From positions 93,842-157,841 of the forward strand of contig NZ_VSSS01000037.1 in NCBI RefSeq assembly GCF_008123425.1: DNA of 64,000 bases, read 5' to 3'. Below, piece by piece: positions 44,018-53,045 of the stretch; the first letter of the stretch is position 1; every line of letters begins with the position of its first letter. This DNA comes from Bradyrhizobium rifense. GTDB lineage: Bacteria > Pseudomonadota > Alphaproteobacteria > Rhizobiales > Xanthobacteraceae. The notes below the pieces were generated by a model, which searched no databases, was not told the DNA's origin, and was given only the letters and a program-made list of their open reading frames with translations. Both the position numbers and the translations under genes were made by a program.

Positions 44018-45243
44018 TAGCGGAATGTCACGGCGGCTCAGAATGGAGTAATCCCGAATCAAATGATGGAGGAGGAATCGCGCCTGAGCCGTTTCGGGCA
44101 GGCTCCGTCATAGGCGGGCTACGAACTGACGTAGTAGGTTACTTCAGACGTCTACCCCATCCTTGCCGTTTGCGCGCTGGCAGGAGTGCTAGGCGCGCAT
44201 AGCCCGGTATCTTCGTCGTGCAGCACCTACCTGATTCTGGAATCGCAGAAGCCCACCGCTTGATCGATGATCTAAGCGATCTTCTGCTGAAATGCCGTGA
44301 CCGGCTCACGCTGTAACGCGTGTCCGCAAGCATTAGAAGAGGTCTTCCAATCAAACAGATCGTAAAGTGATGCAAAGTGAACGACAAAAACGATCTCGCG
44401 CGACACAGCCCGACGATGCTCTCATAACGCATTTAACGGCAATGCGATGGCAGGCCGTGAACCCGGCTCATCAGGACGGGACGTTGTCTATTCGGAGAAC
44501 ACGAGAGAAGCCGGCCTCAATCCCGCGCTCAACGACCAAGTTGCACGCGTTCGTCGGGCGTCCGTGATGTTCTTCATCGCGCGGCAACAAATGGCGCGTC
44601 CGATTTGAAATTAGAAAAACGAATTATCTAAACACTACCAAAAACAGTGTGCCTTGGACTCGCGCGTGCCACGATTCTCTGAGAGCATTGATCTCAGGCA
44701 AGGAGGAGGTCGGGGACGCTCGTGATGCCCAACAGCATCTTCGACAAGGTGAGTAAATTCAGTCATTACCGCGGCCCGATGAGCGTTCGTTCTGCGACGC
44801 GCGCAGCCATTGCGATGGCGCCGTCGAATGTGATTGCTCGAGACTGGATCCGGCAAATCGCTGGTCGGCCTGCCGCTCGAGCGTTCTACGAGGGGGAGAG
44901 TAGTCCAAATCCGTGAGCCTGTTCGCAAGCGGTCAGCCTCGCTTGTGTAACGTCCGAGCATGAACACGATGCCCCGATGTGGGGCGACACGCGAGTCCAA
45001 AGAAGAAGAGACTGCTCCGTGCGACCATCACGATAATCGACAAGTATCTTTCGATTTTCTGAGAGATTTTTAGCTTAGCTAGGAGCGACACAAAGACGCT
45101 ATCACCTCGGTATGAACTACGACGTCATCTGACCTTCAACCGTGCGGCATATCTGTTTTGGATCGGGTGCTGCGGCAGCCTCCTGCCCCGATGCCGCCGC
45201 TGGACCAGGTCGTATGTTGGTTAAACTTGGAAGAGGATATGAC
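44018..45243. other. 1.2-kb stretch without a supported gene
   Basis: Frames up to about 120 codons exist on both strands, but none has a ribosome binding site and recognisable sequence together. I see no IS ends or RNA gene. It is likely decayed DNA. Confidence 0.4.
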
Positions 45244-45816
45244 ATGGTGACCACGCGTGAAGTCTCTATCGATGACGCCACAACGGTGACTCACATGGTT
45301 GCTGCCCTACTTGCCGAACTTGAGGGCGGACAAAAGCAGGGCGGACTAGATACCCGGCTTGTTGTCGACCTCCTGGCCATGAAAGAGCGGGTCTATGGGT
45401 TTCTGGCCTTCACGGAGGCGCGCCCGGTCGGTCTCATCATGTTGTCGGAAAGCGCCGCCCTTTTTGCGGGCGGAGCCTACGGTATTATTACCGAACTCTA
45501 CGTGGTGCCGGATCAGCGATCGTCTGGGGTTGCGATGCGCCTCATTGAGGCTGCGGTGGGCTTGGGTACGGCAAAAGGCTGGGGCCAGCTCGAAGTGGGG
45601 GCGCCGAGGCAACCCATTTGGAGCCGTAGCCCGAACTCAGCATTGTACCTGAAGGCCGGTTTTGCAGAGATTGGCCCACGCCTCAAGTTGCCGTTACACG
45701 GCTTAGCCAGTCAACGGGCGAAACGTAATGCTGCAGGGAGATCGCGGTTAAATCAACGGCGGCAACGCGCAACAAGCCGTTGTATCCCGGATGCGTCTTC
45801 TACAAAATTTGCGTGA
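45244..45816 (+). CDS. GNAT family N-acetyltransferase
   Basis: 190 codons from the ATG at 45244 (AAGAGGAT six bases upstream). The acetyl-CoA-binding region is visible as ITELYVVPDQRSSGVAMRLI (GNAT motif A, in place of the usual Q/RxxGxG/A, here RSSGVA) with NSALYLKAGFAEIG as motif B. The natural protein probably ends near residue 160. The remaining tail runs through the reverse strand of an ABC-ATPase remnant and looks acquired by loss of the original stop. Substrate unknown. Confidence 0.8.
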   Translation: MVTTREVSIDDATTVTHMVAALLAELEGGQKQGGLDTRLVVDLLAMKERVYGFLAFTEARPVGLIMLSESAALFAGGAYGIITELYVVPDQRSSGVAMRLIEAAVGLGTAKGWGQLEVGAPRQPIWSRSPNSALYLKAGFAEIGPRLKLPLHGLASQRAKRNAAGRSRLNQRRQRATSRCIPDASSTKFA

Positions 45817-45835
45817 GCGTCGATTTGCCGGCGCC
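45748..45835 (-). pseudogene. ABC transporter ATPase remnant (Walker A)
   Basis: On the minus strand 29 codons read GAGKSTLTQIL, stop, then KTHPGYNGLLRVAAVDLT: the end of a Walker A motif with the helix that follows, and the region preceding the next strand in an ABC ATPase, interrupted by a TAG. It overlaps the 3' end of the GNAT frame. Confidence 0.5.
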
Positions 45836-45870
45836 CGATTAATTCGCGATGAGGTTTGTAGCGCGGGGTT

Positions 45871-45962
45871 TGAGTCCGGCCGACAAGTCAGAGAGCACCG
45901 GCGCATCTCAAACCCCCATTTTTAGTGAGCTGATCCGCGTGCCCAGCTCAAAGGGACACGAC
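45871..45962 (+). repeat. Dispersed repeat, direct copy of 4252-4342
   Basis: See the copy at 4252-4342 on the other strand: same GAGTCCGGCCGACAAGTC start and same order of landmarks. A 50-codon frame (LSPADKSESTGASQTP, then SSKGHDALRHAGG) runs through it without a start or known family. Confidence 0.6.
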
Positions 45963-46070
45963 GCCCTGCGCCACGCAGGGGGCCGGCCTCTGCGCGGCGA
46001 TGAGCCTTCTGTAAGGGCGGAACGCTGGCCAGTCTCCCAAGGCGTACGGATGGGACGGCTTACGAAAGGC

Positions 46071-47300
46071 TCACGAGCCCGCCCCATCCATTGACCTGTT
46101 CTTGACCGGTTTCTTCGCAGTCACTTGCGCTGGCGTCGCACCGATGAGCTGTTCGTACAGGAGAGGATCTGTTGCGCCCTCGGTGTTGATCAGAAACACC
46201 CGTGCATTGGGTCCAAGACCAAGGTTGCCACGCAAGGTCGGGTCAGAAGCAGCCTTCAATAAGGCGGCAAGGCCAACACCACCACTTTCGCCTGCGACGA
46301 CGGCGGGATCGCCATCCTTCGGATTTGCCAGACGGTTCATCACGCTGATTGCGTCCTCGTCGTCGACAGTCATAAAAGCATCCGCTGTGCGTGAAAGGAT
46401 GCGCCAAGCGACGAGCGAAGGTTCGTAGCATTCGAGCATCGCCATCACGGTCGATTGCCCATGAGCTACCTTGACAGAATGCCCGGCCCGCGCGCTTTCG
46501 TAGAGGCATGCTGCCCGCGAGGGATCAACAACTGTGAAGAACGGGCGGTCGTCGTCGAACAGAATTGATAGATGTCCAGCAACGGCTGCGGCGATCCCAC
46601 CGACGCCTGCCTGGATGAAGACGTGTGTCGGCGGCTCCGGCAACTGGCGTAGTGCTTCGCTCACAAGGGCGGTATATCCCTGCATTACAAAGCGCGGGAT
46701 CCGCTCATAGCCAGGCCAGGACGTGTCAGACACTGTAATCCAGCCTTCTTGAGCCGCAACTCGGGATGCTTGGACGACAGAATCGTCATAGTTGCCGTCG
46801 ACACGGATCATCTGCGCGCCAAAGCGGGCGATGGCGGCGATGCGCTCGTTGCTCACGCCTGAATGAACGAAGATGGCGCATTTTGCGCCCACGAGCTGGG
46901 CACCTTGAGCAACGGATCTGCCATGGTTGCCATCCGTGGCGCAAGAGACCGTCATACCTCTTGCCACGGTCTTTACTTCAGGTGTGTGCAGCTCGGACGC
47001 GTCAACATCGCGGCCGAGCTGCCGAGTTGCTTCCTCGAGCACCAGACGGATCACTGCATAGGAACCGCCCAAGGCTTTGAAACTCCCAAGCCCGAGACGT
47101 TGGCCTTCGTCCTTTAGATGGATCGAACCCACTCCAATCTCGCGGGCAAGGCCTGGCAAAGAAATAAGAGGGGTTTCCTTGTGACCATCGCGAAGCTTGA
47201 GAAACCGCTCGACCTCGCGAGCGGCTTCGACGCTCAACGTGTCGGCGTCCGAGGCATCGAGGGGCGTGCGGTGGTCGATGTGTTGGTTGAGGAGAAACAT
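46071..47300 (-). CDS. Diaminopropionate ammonia-lyase-like PLP enzyme
   Basis: Fold-type II PLP enzyme, 409 residues, similar to diaminopropionate ammonia-lyase and threonine dehydratase. The PLP lysine is in DEGQRLGLGSFKALGGSYAV near residue 77, the substrate-binding asparagine loop in VSCATDGNHGRSVA, and the glycine-rich phosphate loop in QAGVGGIAAAV. Length and the GLGSFKALGG motif favour the ammonia-lyase over dehydratase. It would turn diaminopropionate or D-serine-like amino acids to pyruvate and ammonia. It stands alone, with no transporter beside it. Confidence 0.85.
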   Translation of the reverse strand: MFLLNQHIDHRTPLDASDADTLSVEAAREVERFLKLRDGHKETPLISLPGLAREIGVGSIHLKDEGQRLGLGSFKALGGSYAVIRLVLEEATRQLGRDVDASELHTPEVKTVARGMTVSCATDGNHGRSVAQGAQLVGAKCAIFVHSGVSNERIAAIARFGAQMIRVDGNYDDSVVQASRVAAQEGWITVSDTSWPGYERIPRFVMQGYTALVSEALRQLPEPPTHVFIQAGVGGIAAAVAGHLSILFDDDRPFFTVVDPSRAACLYESARAGHSVKVAHGQSTVMAMLECYEPSLVAWRILSRTADAFMTVDDEDAISVMNRLANPKDGDPAVVAGESGGVGLAALLKAASDPTLRGNLGLGPNARVFLINTEGATDPLLYEQLIGATPAQVTAKKPVKNRSMDGAGS

Positions 47301-47375
47301 GGTTTGGCTTTCTTGCCTCGTCGGGAGCGCTTTGCATGGAAACTATTTACGAAAATAAAGTTCCGCATTCGAGAA

Positions 47376-47627
47376 TCATTTTGTGCAAGATTCGCTCATA
47401 TCTGAGGGCCCCTTGATCAACTTGGATCGCTCGAGCCGAAAGTCGCAAACGATACGGCGCGCTCTGCAGCAATAGAAAAGCGCCCTATTGGCGTCATAGC
47501 TGGCAGCGGATCCGCTGCTTCCTGAACCCGTCACAACCAGCGCGCCTTGTGTCGTGCAGACCGACCACGACCATCTTCGCCCGCGCTGCTCTAAGGAAAT
47601 AGTGAGGGTTGGAATTCGATCAGACAT
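47376..47627 (-). CDS. Small hypothetical protein
   Basis: 83 codons from the ATG at 47627. TLTISLEQRGRRWSWSVCTT, then GALVVTGSGSSGSAASYDAN, gives a beta-rich small protein of a kind common in Bradyrhizobium, with no recognised family. It ends 76 bases upstream of the start of the PLP-enzyme gene on the same strand, so they might be cotranscribed. Confidence 0.55.
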   Translation of the reverse strand: MSDRIPTLTISLEQRGRRWSWSVCTTQGALVVTGSGSSGSAASYDANRALFYCCRARRIVCDFRLERSKLIKGPSDMSESCTK

Positions 47628-47682
47628 TGATCAAGACAGCACGCCCACTCAAGGCGCTTAGTTGTTTTTGGTCCTCAAGACT

Positions 47683-48010
47683 CTAGAGCGACTTTCAAGC
47701 AAGCTTTCTCTAGGCGATGCCCGAGTGCCGTGAGCCTATCAGCGAACTCGGTCAATTCGCTAGTGCCGAAATCACCAAAAACAAATTCATCGAGTGCTTC
47801 CTGTTCTGCGGCGACGCATCGCGAGATGCTTGGAAGTCTTGTCCGTCAGCGACAGCTGTACGACCCGGCCATCGCGTGTGCGGGGGCTTGCGCCCAGGAA
47901 GCCGTCTTTCTCCAGCAGCTTTGATTGGCTCGTCACGAACGAAGGGTCAATGCATCAATTTGGACACCACGTGGACCGGGACAACACCGCCATGCTGCGC
48001 ACCCCGCTCG
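47683..48010 (-). pseudogene. Decayed MarR-type regulator
   Basis: The reverse strand carries the same sequence order as the intact MarR gene at 49865-50323: the end GHRLEKACLKVAL matches RHRLEKARLQAEL, and upstream stretches corresponding to EEIDQFVFDYLG, the SLTDNARKRL region and the wing follow in changing frames. The DNA similarity is easily seen between 47692-47990 and 49880-50180. Repeat copy C lies just upstream. Confidence 0.7.
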
Positions 48011-48121
48011 ACCGGCCGATCGGTCCGCCGTAAGATCCGGGGCCGCCTTCGAAGATGTCTTCGGCAAAGCGCTCGCACCGGCCTTGCAGACCCAAATGCT
48101 GCGCAATTATCGGACCATCGA

Positions 48122-48252
48122 TGTGGTGAAATCCGTCGAAGGAAGCGCTCGAACGCGGAATTTAAGCGTCAACGCGGGACTCGTTGCATTTATCAATATC
48201 GACATGTCGTTACTGTACAGCATCGAACGTACCCCTGTTTCACGAGCCGACT
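48122..48252 (-). repeat. Dispersed repeat, copy C
   Basis: Aligns with copies A and B; GGTGAAATCCGTCGAAGGAA, GAACGCGGAATTTAAGCGTC and TTGCATTTATCAA (48184-48196) are the landmarks. It lies about 110 bases upstream (minus strand) of the decayed marR gene. Confidence 0.75.
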
Positions 48253-48353
48253 GTTGCGTAAGCCCCAATTGGCGGTGCTCGCTGCCTCCTGCCCAGCGTG
48301 GTATACGTCTGCGAAAATCCACCAAATAGGTCTCTGTTCAATTGGAGTTCGCC

Positions 48354-48599
48354 TTGGGACGTTTCTACTTTCACGTACGTGCCGGCGACGAGATTACGCT
48401 CGATGAGGAAGGAACAGAGCTGCCAGATTTATCTGCGGCTGAGGATGAGGCCGTATTAGCTGCGCGCGAGCTTCTAGCCGAAGCGATCAAGAGCGGTACG
48501 CCAGAGGTGTCGGAGGTTTTGGTCATCGCAGATGAGGTGGGGCGACCGCTCAGTACCGTACCCCTCGAAACCGTTCTGCCGAGGTTCTTAAAGAAGTAG
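48354..48599 (+). CDS. DUF6894-like small protein
   Basis: 81 residues from the TTG at 48354 (GGAG six bases upstream). MGRFYFHVRAGDEITLDEEG, then LPDLSAAEDEAVLAARELLA, matches the well-known small rhizobial family annotated as DUF6894: a short N-terminal strand, an acidic loop and a long helix. Frequent in Bradyrhizobium and Mesorhizobium; function unknown. The open frame starts four codons earlier at another TTG. Confidence 0.75.
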   Translation: MGRFYFHVRAGDEITLDEEGTELPDLSAAEDEAVLAARELLAEAIKSGTPEVSEVLVIADEVGRPLSTVPLETVLPRFLKK

Positions 48600-48880
48600 G
48601 GTGCCTGTTGGAGTCTGAGCATCATCCCGACAGTATTGCGGGTCCCGAGATCCTTATCGCAGAGTTATCGGCTTGCCATACGGCCCCGCCGCGCTATCCA
48701 AACTGCTGGATGATGGTCCGACCAACAGAAGCGTCGCTCGAACGAGCGTTGGATCCTCATAGGCTATCTCTTCAGGCGAACGCCCCTTCAATCTCCGATT
48801 CGTGATGCCTCGTTTCGCTTCACTCCCCACGACACGTGGAAGCAGATCTTCCTTTTAAGGTCGCACCCCGCTTGCCCGCG
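48600..48880. other. Spacer without a supported gene
   Basis: Short frames only (a 65-codon plus-strand frame at 48608-48805 is unrecognised). Confidence 0.35.
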
Positions 48881-48998
48881 GACACGGCTGCGCAATCAAC
48901 GACGTTTAGGCGTTTGCCCCTTAACAGGCGCCGGATTAGCCAAGGCTGAATGTCAAATAGAGCAGGATCACGGCCACGCCGACTGTCCAGCCGATCGA
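48881..48998. repeat. Direct repeat, copy 1 (with 59189-59289)
   Basis: GACACGGCTGCGCAATCA, GCCGGATTAGCCA or GCTGGATTAGCCA and AGAGCAGGATC(A/G)CGGCCACG occur in the same order and strand here and at 59189-59289, about 100-115 bases each. This copy includes the 3' half of a tiny membrane-protein gene and its downstream region. Confidence 0.75.
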
Positions 48999-49028
48999 CG
49001 CGGCGAGAGCCCATACTTGGGTCGGCAT
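48936..49028 (-). CDS. 30-residue single-pass membrane peptide
   Basis: ATG at 49028 with GGGAAAGG about six bases upstream; the stop is at 48936. After MPTQVWALAASIGW the rest is one hydrophobic helix (TVGVAVILLYLTFSL). The degraded second copy at 59220-59290 keeps the same hydrophobic end (AAILLCLIFSPG). Two copies of such a short coding sequence support a real gene. Function unknown. Confidence 0.55.
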   Translation of the reverse strand: MPTQVWALAASIGWTVGVAVILLYLTFSLG

Positions 49029-49405
49029 CGGACGGCCTTTCCCGATGAAGCTAACGAAGAGACCGCTGGCGCTGGACAGCGATCTCTTGGACCCCGCCTC
49101 AATGCGTCTTCGAGATGAAAGCTCTTACTCAGGGTCCGCCATAATCAAACGCCGGACTCGCCACCCTGTGAAGTCAAAAAAACGAATTCGAGGCCAACGG
49201 AACAATTGTGACCTTGCGAGCGCAACACACCTAACAAGCTAGGCCAGCACCGTGGAAAGTTCTTCCTCGGGCGGAAGCCAACCGATTTGGCATAGAAATG
49301 AGTGACTGTGCCTCGCGCACAGGCCGGCGGTAGTGTACCGTCCGCGTAAGTTCGTAGCATAATTATTACAGTTGTTTCGGGTATCCTGATCGAAGGAGCT
49401 GCCCG

Positions 49406-49830
49406 ATGCGAACCGGACGCCCAAAGGCGACACTCACGATATCGAGCGACAAACGCACGCATCTTTTGGCCATAACGCGGTCGCGCTCTTTGTCGGCGGC
49501 ACTGACATTGCGGGCGAAGATCGTGCTGGCATGCGAGCGCGAGCCCAGCAACGACGTCGTGGCGACGCGGCTTGGCGTCGGCCCCCATACGATCGGCAAC
49601 TGACGCAATCGCTTCATCACCGATCGGATCGAGGGGCTCTACGACGAGATGCCGTAGCGGCAGGCCCCCCACGGTTGAGGATGAGGCGGTGGCCGAGTTG
49701 ATCACTCAGACATTGGCCCGCAAGCCCAAGGCTGCAACACACTGGAGCGTGCGCGCCATCGCCAAAGAGTACCGGGATTGCCAAGAGCGCCGTCCATCGC
49801 GTGAACGGGTTGCGAAAGATGCGTTCAGAT
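49406..49830 (+). pseudogene. IS630-family transposase remnant
   Basis: Frame one starts MRTGRPKATLTISSDKRTHL and includes ALTLRAKIVLACERE, VVATRLGVGPHTIGN, the N-terminal helix-turn-helix of IS630/ISL-type transposases. It then hits TGA at 49601; the next frame has EDEAVAELITQTLARKPKAA and THWSVRAIAKEY, the following part of the same protein. The DDE catalytic domain is absent. Clearly dead. Confidence 0.8.
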
Positions 49831-49864
49831 CTTTGTCGTCGTCCTTGAATTGTTTCAGTTCATC

Positions 49865-50323
49865 TCAGGAGTTTAGTTCAGCCTGTAGGCGAGCTTTTTC
49901 CAGCCGATGCCTGACTCCGCTGAGGCAGCTAGCCAATTTGGCGAATTCCTTGATGCCGAGATAATCAAAAACAAACTGATCGATCTCTTCCTGCTGTGCC
50001 GCGATGCTCGCAAGACGTTTGCGAGCGTTGTCTGTTAGCGACAGGTGTACGACTCGGGCGTCCTTCGTGCAGGGCTCGCGCCGCACAAACCGTTTATTCT
50101 CGAGCTCCTTCGAATGCTTCGTGATGAAGGCCGAACCCACCTCCATTAACTTTGCAACCACGTTGACCGGAACCCCGTCATTCCGTTCCAATTCGGTCAG
50201 CGCCATCAGGATCATCATTTGCGGTCCAGTAAGTAATACCGAGCGCATTCGCCTGGAAATAACGAAGTGCGTCCAGACACACATTGATAGATCTGATCTC
50301 CCAGGTGAATCGCCTAAGTACAT
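49865..50323 (-). CDS. MarR family transcriptional regulator
   Basis: About 152 residues from the ATG at 50323; the open frame extends to 50434 without better support. The winged helix is seen in LLTGPQMMILMALTELERND, VPVNVVAKLMEVGSAFITKH (recognition helix) and CTKDARVVHLSLTDNARKRL (wing), followed by the dimerisation helix. MarR proteins repress efflux or catabolic genes and respond to aromatic compounds. A decayed copy lies at 47.7 kb, and a partial copy of the same dispersed repeat stands about 250 bases upstream, probably holding its operator. Confidence 0.85.
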   Translation of the reverse strand: MYLGDSPGRSDLSMCVWTHFVISRRMRSVLLTGPQMMILMALTELERNDGVPVNVVAKLMEVGSAFITKHSKELENKRFVRREPCTKDARVVHLSLTDNARKRLASIAAQQEEIDQFVFDYLGIKEFAKLASCLSGVRHRLEKARLQAELNS

Positions 50324-50577
50324 CCTGACCCGCGGCAGAGCCCTTTCCGAGCCGTGTTGTTCGATTAGGCAAATTCGGCGCCATCGGATCTTAGGAGCTC
50401 CATCGTTAGAGTGTTCCGCGCCAGCAGAGTTCAACAGAGAGGATTGATGTTTGGCCGACCGACTCGGCCGGCCACGCGCTAGATGTCAGCTCGATGAGCT
50501 GCAGTCCCCCCGCTCGTTCCCGATGCGACTTTCTCGCTGGAGCTCCAACGCATACGTCGCAATTTCACACAATCGCG

Positions 50578-50627
50578 GTGGTGAAATCCTTCAAAAACTT
50601 GCATGTAAACGCAGAAGTTAAGCGTCG
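50578..50627 (-). repeat. Dispersed repeat, partial copy D
   Basis: GGTGAAATCCTTCAAAAA then GCATGTAAACGCAGAAG and TTAAGCGTCGCGG correspond to the first half of copies A-C. The TTGCATTAATCAA half is missing. Confidence 0.55.
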
Positions 50628-51140
50628 CGGCAGGTCAGACGTAAGTAACTGCCACGTACATAGCCCAGAAAGCGCGAAGACATCGCTTCCCACAAACCCT
50701 TTCAAGCTCCGCGCAATCGTACGAGCTGAATGGCGAGACACTTCCATACGCCTGAGGTGCTGGCGTTCGTCAGAAGAACAACAGGGCAACTAGCACCCCC
50801 ACTTTCTCGCGAGCTTCACGCGTCGAGACGAGGCAGGTCCAGATCTCGCCTTCGCCGAGTCGTTCTTCCTTGCCGTCGAGACTTGATTACTCCCACCGGC
50901 TAAACCCGGCGCGACAACTCACAATAAGATGTCTGGATGGCACGGCCGCGGAAGGACAGATCTATTCGCCGAATCCGTGAGAACCTGGTTCACCGGGAGT
51001 GAACCTCGCTCAGACCCCGGCTTCCTTTGAGGAGCATAGATAAATCTCTCCTCACTTGCGCCTTCGCCGTCCGGCGACCCAATGAAAGCGACCCGTTAGG
51101 CTTCTGTTGCGACATCGTCAAATCAGTGTTGTCAGGCGAA
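50628..51140. other. Spacer before the organosulfur genes
   Basis: No supported gene. The GC-rich organosulfur block begins to the right. Confidence 0.4.
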
Positions 51141-52484
51141 TTATGCGATGGCCTGAATGGCGTTGGAGAAGATGCTGGCCGGCCGGCTCAGGCCGTAATG
51201 ATCGCGCAGCGTTGTGCCCGTGTAGTCGTGCCGGAACAGGCCGCGCTTGCGCAGAATGGGCACGACCTGCTCGGCGAAGATGTCAAACCCGCCGGGCAGC
51301 CAGGGCGGCATGACGTTGAAACCATCGGCTGCCCCGTTCTCGAACCAGGTCTGGATGTTGTCGGCGATCTTCTCCGGCGGTCCGGCAATCACCCAATGGC
51401 CGCGGGCGCCGGCCAGGCGCTGCACGAGCTGACGAATCGTCGGCTTCTCGCAATCAACGATGTCGATCACCAGCTTGAAACGGCTGGCGACGCCGCCGGC
51501 GCCCTCGGTATCGATCAGATGGCGAGGAAAGGGGCCCTCGAGGTCAAACCCGGAGAGGTCGAGACCGATCATCTGGCGCAGCTGGGTCAGCGAAAACTCG
51601 GGCTGGATCAGCTCGTTGGACTCGTCCTGCAACCGATCGGCCTCGATCTGCGTGCTGGCGATGAAGGGACTGATGCCGGGCAAAATCTTGATCTGATCGG
51701 CACTGCGGTCGAAGGCGCGCGCCTGACGCTTGATGTCGGCATAGAATTCCTGGGCGCTCGCCAGTGTCTGATGCGCGGTGAAGATCGCCTCGGCGAAACG
51801 CGCTGCAAAGGCACGTCCGTCGTCGGAAGAGCCGGCCTGGACATAGACCGGTCGTCCCTGCGGCGTCCTTGAGATGTTGAGGGGTCCACGCACGCGGAAA
51901 TGCTTTCCGATGTGATTGATCGCGTGGATCTTGCCGGTGTCGGCGAAAACACCCGAGATGGGGTCGTTGACGAGCGCGTCGTCCTCCCAGCTGTCCCAAA
52001 GCCGCGTGATGACGTCGAGATATTCCCGCGCCCGTTCATAGCGTTCGTGATGCGGAGGATGCTCGGGCAAGCCAAAGTTCTGCGCGGCCTGCGGCGTGCT
52101 CGTTGTCACGATGTTCCAGCCGGCCCGGCCGCTACTGATGTGATCCAGCGAGGCGAACAGCCGCGCGAGGTTGTAGGGCTCGGTATAGGTCGTCGATGCG
52201 GTCGCGATCAGGCCGATCCGACTGGTAACGGAAGCGATCGCAGTGAGCAGGGTGATCGGCTCGAGCCGAAACCGCTGGGCATAACGGACATTGTCCGCCA
52301 GCGCCGGACCATCGGCAAAGAAGACCGCGTCGAACTTATGCGCTTCGGCGCGCTGCGCCAATTCCTGGTAGTAGCTGACGTCAAGGATACGGTTCGCAGC
52401 GGACTTCTTATGACGCCAGGCAGCCTCGTGATGACCATCCGGATAGATAAAGAAGTTGAGAGAAAGCTGGCGTCGTTCGCTCAT
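51141..52484 (-). CDS. Luciferase-like flavin monooxygenase (NtaA/SnaA/DszA type)
   Basis: FMNH2-dependent oxygenase of the bacterial luciferase superfamily, 447 residues. The family's features include an N-terminal RQLSLNFFIYPDGHHEAAWR, FDAVFFADGPALADN, the flavin-binding region LLTAIASVTSRIGLIATAST and SGRAGWNIVTTSTPQAAQNF, and PVYVQAGSSDDGRAFAA. Members act on nitrilotriacetate, dibenzothiophene sulfone or sulfonates. Its divergent neighbour is a TauD-type dioxygenase with an aliphatic-sulfonate importer, so an organosulfur substrate is the best guess. A flavin reductase is not seen here. Confidence 0.9.
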   Translation of the reverse strand: MSERRQLSLNFFIYPDGHHEAAWRHKKSAANRILDVSYYQELAQRAEAHKFDAVFFADGPALADNVRYAQRFRLEPITLLTAIASVTSRIGLIATASTTYTEPYNLARLFASLDHISSGRAGWNIVTTSTPQAAQNFGLPEHPPHHERYERAREYLDVITRLWDSWEDDALVNDPISGVFADTGKIHAINHIGKHFRVRGPLNISRTPQGRPVYVQAGSSDDGRAFAARFAEAIFTAHQTLASAQEFYADIKRQARAFDRSADQIKILPGISPFIASTQIEADRLQDESNELIQPEFSLTQLRQMIGLDLSGFDLEGPFPRHLIDTEGAGGVASRFKLVIDIVDCEKPTIRQLVQRLAGARGHWVIAGPPEKIADNIQTWFENGAADGFNVMPPWLPGGFDIFAEQVVPILRKRGLFRHDYTGTTLRDHYGLSRPASIFSNAIQAIA

Positions 52485-53045
52485 GTGTTGGTCCGTGCAT
52501 TGGGAGCTTTAGCAAGCGAAACTCTACGTCTGCAGTCACACTGATGTCGATGAAATGAATTTGCATTGTTGAGTTGGATGCAAGCATGAAGCTTGCGCGC
52601 AGAGCGCCAATGAAAAACCAGGGCAGTCGTCACAACGAGAAGCGGCGGCAGCTGGCGATTTTATCGCGTTTCTGGACGAGAAGTGCGTTGCGCCGCGTCT
52701 AATTACGTTCCTCTTGCAGCCGGGCGGGCGGTCATCGTTGCGAATATTTCAGTGTCAGCATCGACGGCGAAGCGTTCGTTGCCTGTCGCCGAAAACAAAG
52801 CTGGTTTCGTTTCATTGACTGACGATCGATCGCTCGTACCATTAAAGGCCTCAACGCGAGGTCGTTTCATCATGCTCCAATCCGAACCCAGTGACCGATG
52901 TCCCGGCTCGGGCCGTCTGCCGGAGCACGTTGCGCCCGACTAGGGCCCCTAGCCTGAAATGATTTGATCTATCTCCGCCGTCGTTTCCGCGACCGGCGCA
53001 TGGCGGAGCTTTTTCCACGGGGATCGCAGTGACGAGAGCACGACC
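52485..53045. other. Divergent promoter region of the organosulfur genes
   Basis: 560 bases between divergent genes; no supported gene. Regulators of sulfur-starvation genes would bind here, but I do not recognise a CysB or Cbl site. Confidence 0.4.

Noticed and set aside
45020..45100. A possible TtsI (tts) box near CTTTCGATTTTC...TTAGCTTAGCTAGG
   Set aside because: The match to the consensus I remember is poor, and no type III secretion or effector gene follows.
35052..48196. TTGCATTAATCAA in the dispersed repeats as a FixK/FNR site
   Set aside because: The spacing is 5 instead of 6, and the left half has TTGC for TTGA in every copy.
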